Positions 57,436 to 64,000 of a stretch of DNA of 64,000 bases are shown in pieces. The translations under genes were made by a program, and so were the position numbers. The DNA comes from Proteles cristata cristata (lineage: Eukaryota; Chordata; Mammalia; Carnivora; Hyaenidae). The notes under the pieces were generated by a model, which searched no databases, was not told the DNA's origin, and was given only the letters and a program-made list of their open reading frames with translations. Every line of letters starts with the position of its first letter. The first letter of the stretch is position 1. The stretch spans positions 62,001 to 126,000 of the forward strand of contig JAESUZ010001724.1 in NCBI GenBank assembly GCA_017311185.1. The letters are read 5' to 3'.

Positions 57436-57705
57436 AGTCAGTCTAGAGCCGGGTTTCCTGTCCTTGGCACTCTTGACCACTGGGGGTGGATCACTCTCTG
57501 CAGGGGGGCAGGCGGGGTGGGGGGGGCAGGGCCCTGGGGATCGCAGGGGGTTAGCGGCACTCGGGCTTCCACCCCCGAGACAGAAGCAGCTCCCTGCCTC
57601 ACTCCGTCTACCCCCACAGTGGTGACGACCCGGAGTGTTCTCCAACATTGTCAAGTGCTCCCTGGGGGACAGAACTATTCCCAGCTGGGAACCGCCGGCC
57701 CCACG
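57436..57705 (-). repeat. MER20 DNA transposon relic
   Basis: Both antisense ends are visible: left 'gggtttcctgtccttggcactcttgaccac', right 'gtgacgacccggagtgttctccaacattgtcaagtgctccctgggg'. The middle has G-rich runs. A hAT-type non-autonomous element. Confidence 0.83.
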
Positions 57706-58144
57706 GAGTCCCTGCACGATGGCCTGAGAGTCAGAAACACAACCCCGAGCCCACCAACGCGTCTGGCACACACGATCGTTAATCCCTCCATCAGGACCCT
57801 GAAATACCCTGTATGTGAACGGGCACGATCGGGGCCCCAAGCATGTGCAGCCCTGTCCGTGCTCAGAACCCTGAAATCTAGTCGTCTGTCGCCGAGACCC
57901 AACGTGAGTGTCGTGTTTCAGAGGCCCCACTGGTCAGGGGAGGCTGTTTCTCGAGAGGGTGCTGTGTGCAGACGGCAGGGAAAACAGGAGGCAGTCTTCC
58001 GGCCCCCGGCCGCCCCTTCTCCGCTGCTCTGATAGTGTGTAGATACAACATAGAACTCCTATGTGCCAAAAGCACGTACATAACATGTAAATCACAGATG
58101 ACACATAAGTCGTCTGTAAATCTTACTTTTTTCTTTATCCATGA
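57706..58144. other. Unique sequence
   Basis: No gene or repeat recognised. Confidence 0.4.
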
Positions 58145-58254
58145 TCTCATTTAATTTCTGCAACGGCCCTAACAGGTGGGATTTACTAGCCCCACTTTCC
58201 TGATGACCAAGACTGAGGCATGGAGAGGCCAAGTGACTTGCCCAAGGTCACGTG
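58145..58254 (-). repeat. MIR SINE fragment
   Basis: 'ttaatttctgcaacggccctaacagg', 'gactgaggcatggagaggccaagtgacttgcccaaggtcac' give the antisense MIR core. Confidence 0.82.
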
Positions 58255-58300
58255 TCTCCCCCCTCCAAGGCCCAGTGTCTCCCCCCTCCAAGGCCCAGTG
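58255..58300. repeat. Perfect 23-bp tandem duplication
   Basis: Two identical adjacent 23-base units that begin tctccccc and end cccagtg (58255-58277 and 58278-58300), right after a MIR remnant. Confidence 0.95.
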
Positions 58301-58547
58301 TGGTCAGGCCGGTCTCACCTGCAGAATGACTCTCCCCCTCCCCCCGGCCGTTTCTTCCCGTCTCTGGCTCTTTCATCCAGGCCATTCCGGTCGCATAGTG
58401 GTTCTCCCTGCTGAAGTGTGAGCAAGGGCCCTGGCGGCCCCGAGGACCAGTCCAGGCTCCGTGAGCAGGCCAGCGGGCCTCAGCTACCTGCCCTGGGCTC
58501 TCCTTCCAAGACTCCCCTCAGCCATTCCTCTCCCTTGTTCACAGCTC
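58301..58547. other. Unique sequence
   Basis: No feature recognised. Confidence 0.4.
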
Positions 58548-58632
58548 TCGTCCACATTTATTGAGCACCTGCTGTGTGCCCACCCTTCATGCTCTGGGTG
58601 CTGGGGATATGGTGGCCAGTCAATGAGGTGAA
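58548..58632 (-). repeat. L2 LINE 3' end
   Basis: 'cacatttattgagcacctgctgtgtgccc' and 'gggtgctggggatatggtgg' are the antisense L2 3' end. Confidence 0.75.
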
Positions 58633-58639
58633 AGGCTCC

Positions 58640-58836
58640 TGGGGCTCCTGGGTGGTTTAGTCGGTTAAGCATCTGACGCTTGATTTCAGCTCAGGTCATG
58701 GTCTTAGAGTTCATGAGTTTGAGCCCCACGTCAGGCTCTGTGCTGATGGTATGCAGCCTGCTTGCGATTCTCTCTCTTTCCCTCTCTCTGCCCCTCGCAC
58801 TTTGTCTCTCTCAAAATAAATACATCAACTTTAACG
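58640..58836 (+). mobile_element. Felid SINE
   Basis: 'gggctcctgggtggtttagtcggttaagcatctg', 'gagtttgagccccacgtcagg', a CT stretch and 'caaaataaatacatcaac' tail. It lies directly after the L2 end. Confidence 0.95.
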
Positions 58837-58994
58837 AAACGAGGCGAAGCTCCTACCCTCCTGCGGTGGATGCCTGCAGCCCGCGCTCTACCCCAACCAT
58901 ACCGTCGTGGTCGGGCCCTGCTCACCCGTCCCCGTGCCCACCATCCCCGCCCCCCCACTCCCTCGCTCCCTCTCACACGTGGCTAAATCCCACT
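58837..58994. other. Short unique GC-rich piece
   Basis: Between a SINE and an LTR. No feature recognised. Confidence 0.4.
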
Positions 58995-59505
58995 CTGCTG
59001 GGTTGGTTACCTGTTGCTGTATAACAACCCTCCCCCTGAAAACGAAGTGGCTTCAAACAACATTTTCTGTCTCGTGGCTTCTATGGGTCAGGGGTCCAGA
59101 CGCTGTTAGCTGCGACCTCTGGCTCTGGGTCTCCCGAGGGCCGCAATCGTCTCCAAGCTTGACTGACAAGGTCCCTCGCTCGCCGGCGGGGCCGCTGCGC
59201 GGTTCAGCCCCTCCTGCGCTGTCAGCCTGAGGACCGCAGCTCCTCACGGGCTGTTGGCTTCAAGTCCCCCCTTCGCTCCTCACCGTGGAGGCGTCTCCCC
59301 AGCATGTGAGACGACAGGCCAGCCGGCAGGGGGAGTGAGCGGGAGGGAGGGCCAGGCTGCGCACCTGATTCTGGAAGGGGCGGCCCACCACACCGCCACA
59401 CACCGGTCCGGCGGTGCACACACAAGGGGAAATCCGACACAAGGCTGTGAAGACACCAGACGGGTGGGATCACTAGGGGCTGCGGCAAAAACAGCCTACC
59501 ACACC
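58995..59505 (-). repeat. MLT1-type LTR
   Basis: Left end 'cctgttgctgtataacaacc' and 'gaagtggcttcaaacaacattttctgtctcgtggcttctatgggtcagg' (split words). Right end 'cacaaggggaaatccgacacaagg', 'gggatcactaggggctgcgg' and 'cctaccacacc'. An antisense, almost complete, CpG-bearing solo LTR. Confidence 0.78.
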
Positions 59506-59514
59506 TTTCAGCAT

Positions 59515-59750
59515 TAAATGCCGATGTCTCCTCCTCCAGGAAGTCCTCCCTGCCTTTGGGGATAGGAGCCCCTTCTTTGAGCTCACACAACCCAAGGACT
59601 CCCTTATAACTCTTACTATATTACTGTGTGGGGGCACCATGGATGAGCCCCCGGCCTTGCCAGACTGGGGGCCCCTCCAGGACAGCAGCTCTGTCTTAGG
59701 ATTCATTGTGACCCTGGCTGCCACCACTCCTGGGCACACACTTGGGCTTG
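59515..59750 (+). repeat. L2 LINE 3'-end region
   Basis: 'tctcctcctccaggaagtcctccctgcc', 'ggcccctccaggacagcagctctgtcttagg' and 'cactcctgggcacacacttggg' are L2 3' words in sense order. Confidence 0.65.
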
Positions 59751-59801
59751 GTGTCTCTGTTTAAGCTGTTTCTTTACTCGCTGAAAAGTAGTGACATATT
59801 T

Positions 59802-60016
59802 AATAAACTTTTTAATGTTTTTATTTATTTTTGAGAGAAAGAGACAGAGTGTGAGCAGGGGAGGGTCAAAGAGAGAGGAAGACACAGAATCTGAAACAGG
59901 CTCCAGGCTCTGAGCTGTCAGCACAGAGCCTGATGCGGGGCTCGAACTCGTGAGCCGCGAGATCACGACCTGAGCTGAAGTTGGACGCTTAACCGACTGA
60001 GCCCCCCAGGCGCCCC
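59802..60016 (-). mobile_element. Felid SINE with perfect 17-base target duplication
   Basis: aaagtagtgacatattt is found at 59785-59801 and 60017-60033. The body is close to consensus (ctcgaactcgtgagccgcgag, gacgcttaaccgactgagcc, caggcgcccc). With its intact duplication it is among the youngest insertions here. Confidence 0.97.
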
Positions 60017-60139
60017 AAAGTAGTGACATATTTTATTCCACATTAGTTACCATAGACACAGATAGCAGTAGATTACGCAGAATTCAAAACAAGATTAACC
60101 TTTACTGATCATCTAATAGTGAGTAGCTGATTCATTCTA

Positions 60140-60540
60140 GTCACGGAGTCTGGCCTGACTCTGGACCCCGGCTCCCGCCCTACACAGCCTGTGGAACCTT
60201 GGATCCCTCCACCCAAATGTCCTCATCTATACAACGGGGATATGGGCAGCAGGTATTCATTAAGCACCTACTACGTGCCTCACAGCCTCATTTAATCCTC
60301 TGAATGACCTGATGGGGTGGGCACTGCATTTGCTGTTCCCGTTTTAGAGAGACAGAAACCCGAGCAAAGGAGAGGGAGTTAACTCGTCTAAGTTGAAAGA
60401 GGCAAGAATTCGAGTCCAGACTACCCGACTCCAGAACCCACCTAACTCATCGGCTTGTTGTAAGGGTTAAATGAGACCACGTGTACGGTTTTAGCTCAGT
60501 GCCTCGCATATGGCAAAGTGCTCCACAAACACTGCCCTCT
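60140..60540 (+). repeat. MIR SINE split by a second MIR
   Basis: The left half (60140-60252) has 'gtggaaccttggatccctcc' and 'tcctcatctatacaacggggata'. The right half (60445-60540) has 'ggcttgttgtaagggttaaatgag' and 'agctcagtgcctcgcatatgg'. The two halves join in the order of one MIR once the antisense MIR between them is removed. Confidence 0.7.
60253..60444 (-). repeat. MIR SINE nested in a MIR
   Basis: 'ttcattaagcacctactacgtgcc', 'tcatttaatcctctgaatgacc', 'cccgttttagagagacagaaac' and 'caagaattcgagtccagactaccc' form an almost complete antisense MIR. Confidence 0.77.
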
Positions 60541-60714
60541 AAATTTAATTCCAGCTGAACATAATGGGAACCTAAACATAGTTTCTAAAACACATAGGGC
60601 ACTTTTCTTTTCATGTAGGAGGCAGCGCAGGGCTGGTATGGTAGGGATGGTAGTGCCACGATATGCCAATAATATCCCAGCCTCCTGCTTAACCATCCTC
60701 AGCACATAACTTCC

Positions 60715-61030
60715 ATGTTCAATGATGAACCATGGCCCAAGGTGGCTGCCGGGGCTCCAGCCATTACTTTAAAGTTCTGAGCAGGAAAAAGGAGGCGAAG
60801 AGAAGAAGGACCAAAAGGGGTCACCTTCTAGTGAGTGAGTAAACTCCATGAAGAGCCTTTTTAGCCCCACCTGGTGACTTCAGCTTACATCTTACTGGCT
60901 GCCTCTAGCCGTAAGCAGGGACGGGATGGGGGCCTTCTGGCTAGACACATGCCATACTAAATAAAACTGGAGTTTTGTTAGTGAAGAAGGGGAGAATGGA
61001 TACTGAGAAGACAACTAAGGATCCCTGCCT
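60715..61030. repeat. Old LTR-like repeat, related to 47225-47640
   Basis: 'caaggtggctgccggggctccagccattac', 'gacttcagcttacatcttactgg', 'gagttttgttagtgaagaagggg' and 'agaatggatactgagaagacaacta' are the landmarks. I recognise the family but do not name it. Confidence 0.5.
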
Positions 61031-61254
61031 TGCGCACTTTATATCGTCAGCATAAATAAAAAAAGAAAACTAGTTTAATGTTAAGCTAATACTATTCACC
61101 TACAGCCCCACATAGAAGAATGCAGAGCTCAGATGGAAGCAGGGAGAAGCGAGTGCCCTCAGTGCCCTCCGTGCTCCGTGGCGTGTGACCTTGAATTTGC
61201 ACGGGAGGTGCCCAGGGTACTGTGCCCCAACAGTGTAAAAACTCCCTCTTCACC
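61031..61254. other. Unique sequence
   Basis: No feature recognised. Confidence 0.4.
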
Positions 61255-61420
61255 CGGGCTAAGTTACTTAACCTCTCTGTGCCTTGCTTTCATCACCTGG
61301 AAAATGGGGCTAAGAAGGGCATTCTGCAGTAAGATTCTGATGAGGGCCACAGGGGACACAACGGGGCAGGTATCAGTGCCGTACCTGGCCCTCCGCGCAC
61401 ATGACTTAGGTGTCGTCTGA
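61255..61420 (+). repeat. MIR SINE fragment
   Basis: 'ctaagttacttaacctctctgtgccttgctttcatcacc' and 'ggaaaatggggctaagaagggc', then an eroded tail with 'tcagtgccgtacctggcc'. Confidence 0.8.
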
Positions 61421-61524
61421 CGCCGTGGTCGTCGTCATAACCTGCACAGAAACCTAATGTCTGGGCCTCTGGCTTCTAAAAAAGTGCTCTACTGGCTTTT
61501 TTTTTTTTTTTTAAACCAATGTAC

Positions 61525-61790
61525 CGAATCCCGCCGGGCTGGCAGGAGGCCCCCGGGGAATCTGGGCCAGGGTGGGCCCCACCGCAGCATTTTTCCACAC
61601 GCTCTGCCCGCCGGGCCCCAGCCCACGGTGGGAGCCGCGGTCCCCACAGAACGGCGCGTCCTGGGCAGACCACGCGCGGCCACCCCCGGTGATTCATGCA
61701 TGACTGTGGGGAACTGGGACCGAGGCCGAGGCGCCCCGCTGCCAAGTGGGCCTCGCGGCTGGTCCCGCTTTCCCCCGGGGCCGGAGGTCC
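61525..61790. promoter_or_regulatory. Small CpG-rich block
   Basis: About 27 CpGs in some 260 bases by hand count, at roughly 70% G+C. This is well above the rest of the window and consistent with a minimal CpG island. I see no first exon, splice donor or known promoter motif attached to it. It is not inside a recognised repeat. It could be an orphan CpG island or an enhancer-like element. Confidence 0.45.
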
Positions 61791-62025
61791 CCCAGGCTGC
61801 CTTGCTAACCCTCAGAAGCTGGGACGCAGCCTGAATTCCAGCCCTGCTGGGTCACTCGTGGCCTGGGCTCCGTCCAGGGCCTGAAGGAGGCGAGCTTCCT
61901 TCCTCCGACGCGGGCCCAGCAGATCCCCATCTGGACGAAGCGCCCCGGAGTGTGATGATTGCTCAGGGGAACAGATGGAGCCCCCTCCCTCCCTCCCCAC
62001 CCAAATTCCAGTTGTCTATTAACAT
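61791..62025. other. Unique sequence
   Basis: No feature recognised between the CpG-rich block and the SINE target duplication. Confidence 0.4.
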
Positions 62026-62038
62026 CATATGTTTGAGG

Positions 62039-62244
62039 GGGGCGCCTGGGTGGCTCAGTCGGTTCAGTGTCCGACTTTGGCTCAGGTCATGATCTCATGG
62101 TTCATGAGTTCGAGCCCCGCGTCGGGCTCTGTGCTGACAGCTCAGAGCCTAGAGCCTACTTCAGATTCTGTGTCTCCCTCTCTCTCTGCTTCTCAAAAAT
62201 GAATAAACATTAAAAAAAATTTTTTTTTTTAATTTTTAAAAGAC
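62039..62244 (+). mobile_element. Felid SINE, near-consensus copy
   Basis: Target duplication catatgtttgagg (62026-62038) against cataggtttgagg (62245-62257), one mismatch. 'gggcgcctgggtggctcagt', 'gttcgagccccgcgtcggg' and 'aaaaatgaataaacattaaa' are almost unmutated. Confidence 0.97.
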
Positions 62245-62245
62245 C

Positions 62246-62425
62246 ATAGGTTTGAGGACTTCAGACCTCAGTTTGAATCCCTAGTTGATAGTGTGGTTTC
62301 ATTATACTCTGCGGGCCTCAGTTTCCTTATCTGTCAAGTGGGGACAGTAATAGTGTCTACCCCATTTGGTGAGGACGGAAAGAGGCAACGCAGGGGAAGG
62401 GCCACGCCTGGCACTAGCCACTATG
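62246..62425 (+). repeat. MIR SINE
   Basis: 'ctcagtttgaatccctag', 'gcgggcctcagtttccttatctgtcaagtggggacagtaatag' (split words) and 'cgcctggcactagcc' are MIR in sense order. The SINE at 62039 inserted near its left end. Confidence 0.82.
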
Positions 62426-62429
62426 ATCA

Positions 62430-62800
62430 TCTCATCATGGGGCTTTCCGTGCCTCTGGTTAGGCCCCGTATCATCTCTTCAACCTCATCGTCCACCATCT
62501 TCCTTTCCTCAACTGCTCCAGCCACGTCAGGCTCTGCGTTGAGGGCACGCACACTCAAGGTCCTGCCTCAGGACCTTTGCACCTGCTGGTCTCATTGCCT
62601 GAGAGACTCTCCCACATAGTTCATTCCCTAACTCCTTTCAGGCTTTAGCCAATTGTCACCTTCTCAGTGAGGCCTTCGTGACGACCTTCTTTAAGACTGC
62701 AGGTCCCCCCTCACCAGTCCTGTTCCCTGCTTTCTTTGTCTCCACAGCACTTAGCCTTCACCTGGCATTATTTGGGGCACTATTTGTTTCTCCCCACGTA
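62430..62800 (+). repeat. L2 LINE 3'-end region
   Basis: 'tgcctcaggacctttgcacctgctgg', 'ttgtcaccttctcagtgaggccttcgtgacgacc' and 'cctgctttctttgtctccacagcacttagcc' are L2 3' landmarks in sense order. One of the clearest L2 copies here. Confidence 0.85.
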
Positions 62801-62804
62801 TCAC

Positions 62805-63120
62805 TTATTTATTGCTGTATAACAAATGACTCCCAACCTAAATGGCTTAAAAGGACAGACATTGATTATCTTCTAGTTTTTGTGAGTCAGAAATGTGGGG
62901 GCAGCTCACCTGGGTGGTTCTGGCTCAGGGTCTCCCGTGAGGTTGCAGCTGGCACTAGTCTCCTCTGAAGGCTTGACTGAGGCCGGAGGGTCTGTTTCCA
63001 AGATGGCGCCCACGCACGGCTGTTGGCGGGATGCCTCGGGTCCTCACTATGTGGACCCCATCATAGGCAGCTTGATGTGCTCACAACACGGCAGCTGGGT
63101 TCCCTCAGAGTGACGGATTC
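62805..63120 (-). repeat. MLT1-type LTR fragment
   Basis: 'tatttattgctgtataacaaatgac', 'aatggcttaaaaggacagacattgattatc', 'gttctggctcagggtctcccgtgagg' and 'cacaacacggcagctgggttccctcagag' give an antisense LTR left part. Confidence 0.8.
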
Positions 63121-63192
63121 AAGACAGGGCACGATAGAAGGCACAGTGTCTTTACAACCTGACCTCAGAAGTCATCTCCGTCATTCCTGTGA

Positions 63193-63193
<1 letters not shown>

Positions 63194-63282
<89 letters not shown>
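63194..63282. repeat. Compound (GT)n / (GA)n microsatellite at a SINE tail
   Basis: About 34 bases of GT and then about 55 of GA, running straight into the antisense SINE body at 63283. The GA part is most simply an expansion of the CT-rich region of that SINE. Confidence 0.95.
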
Positions 63283-63285
<3 letters not shown>

Positions 63286-63390
63286 GTGCTGTCAGCACAG
63301 AGCCCAACGTGGGGCTTGAACCCATGAACTGTGAGATCACAACCTGAGCTGAAGTCAGACACTTAGCATCAACTGAGCCATCCACGTGCC
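63283..63390 (-). mobile_element. Felid SINE, 3' region replaced by microsatellite
   Basis: 'gctgtcagcacagagcccaac', 'cttgaacccatgaactgtgagatcac' and 'atcaactgagccatcc' are the antisense body and head. The CT region and A tail are lost in the adjacent GA/GT tract. Confidence 0.92.
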
Positions 63391-63402
63391 TCTGGGAATG
63401 GT

Positions 63403-63649
63403 CTTTCTTTCTTTCTTTTTCTTTTCTTTCTTTCTTATTTTTTTTTAATGTTTATTTATTTTTTAAGGAGAGAGAGACAGAGTGTGAGCAGGGGAGGGGC
63501 AGAGAGAGAGGGAGATACAGAATCCGAAGCAGGCTCCAGACTCTGAGCTGTCAGCACAGAGCCCGACGCGGGGCTCAAACCCGTGAACCGCGAGATCATG
63601 ACCTGAGCTGAAGTCAGAGGCTTAACCTATTGAGCCCCCAGGCGCCCTG
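63403..63649 (-). mobile_element. Felid SINE with (CTTT)n tail
   Basis: A (ctttt/cttt)n stretch (63403-63437) stands in the A-tail position. The body is near consensus (ccgaagcaggctccagactc, gagctgtcagcacagagccc). 'gcccccaggcgccctgtg' closes it. Confidence 0.94.
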
Positions 63650-63844
63650 TGTGACATTTCTAATAAAAGCCCAAGTCAATTCACTTACTCCTATTTGCTT
63701 TTAAGTGTAATAATCGCGGTGGGTTTGGATTAGAATCCGCTACATTATCCCAGAATTCCTTTCCCTGTGTAGTTTCTGGTTGGCATGGGCCACAGGAGAC
63801 ATTTTGGTTAGAGTGGGAAGGTAGAAGTGAAGAAGTATATACAC

Positions 63845-64000
63845 TATTTTTTAAAAGTTTAATTATTTTGAGAGAGAAAGAAGGAGGAGGAGGAAAGGCA
63901 AAGAGAGAAAGAATCCCAAGCAGGCTCTGCATGGTCACCATGGAGCCCAATGAGGGACTCGAGCCCACAAACTGTGAGATCATGACTTGAGCCAAAATCA
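63845..64000 (-). mobile_element. Felid SINE, cut by the window edge
   Basis: T-rich left end, GA-rich stretch, 'ccaagcaggctctgc' and 'gagcccacaaactgtgagatcatgac'. The head lies beyond base 64000. Confidence 0.93.

Noticed and set aside
57286..58032. 248-codon open frame
   Set aside because: It crosses an L2 end and a complete MER20 relic. A repeat-derived accident.
62039..62120. tRNA-Lys-like head with A and B box wording
   Set aside because: It is the tRNA-derived head of a SINE, continuous with SINE body and tail, so not a tRNA gene. The same holds for all other SINE heads here.

Overview
This window is nuclear DNA from a carnivoran mammal, almost certainly a felid. The evidence is 19 tRNA-Lys-derived SINEs with the cat-type body: a head of the form cctgggtggctcag, a middle of the form gggctctgtgctgacag, a CT-rich stretch and an AATAAA/A-rich tail. 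They sit on a background of LINE-1, L2, MIR, MaLR-type LTRs and MER5/MER20-type DNA transposon relics. I found no protein-coding gene, rRNA or functional tRNA that I could support. The open frames are short, or lie antisense to repeats, or are low-complexity translations. I read the window as intergenic or deep intronic sequence.

Layout. (1) 1-15.4 kb: GC-rich in its first part, mostly unique, with only eroded MIR/L2 pieces, one hAT-type relic and one GT/GA microsatellite. There is not one felid SINE here. The stretch 8.6-15.4 kb is almost repeat-free and includes an AT-rich piece with an AATAAA near 13.52 kb and a CTCF-like motif near 14.36 kb. (2) 15.44-23.03 kb: an almost full-length but dead LINE-1 on the + strand. 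It runs from a YY1-like 5' end through ORF1 and ORF2 remnants to an A tail. Three SINEs interrupt it, and so does a 500-bp purine (GGGAGA-like) expansion in ORF2. (3) 24.0-28.0 kb: two truncated LINE-1s meeting head to head inside the reverse-transcriptase region. (4) 28.2-33.9 kb: several same-strand L2 remnants, including ORF2 coding-derived stretches, with MER5A and three SINEs. (5) 34-64 kb: a mosaic of MaLR-type LTRs (one split by a SINE), MIR, L2, MER20, another old LTR and 14 more SINEs, several with clear target-site duplications. A strong CTCF-like motif lies near 38.4 kb and a small CpG-rich block at 61.5-61.8 kb. A SINE runs off the right edge.

No genes cooperate here. The readable biology is the insertion history (MIR and L2 oldest, then hAT and MaLR, then L1, then felid SINEs) and a few candidate regulatory sites. 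Repeat names come from remembered consensus features, not from a search. Ends of old elements are approximate, often by tens of bases.
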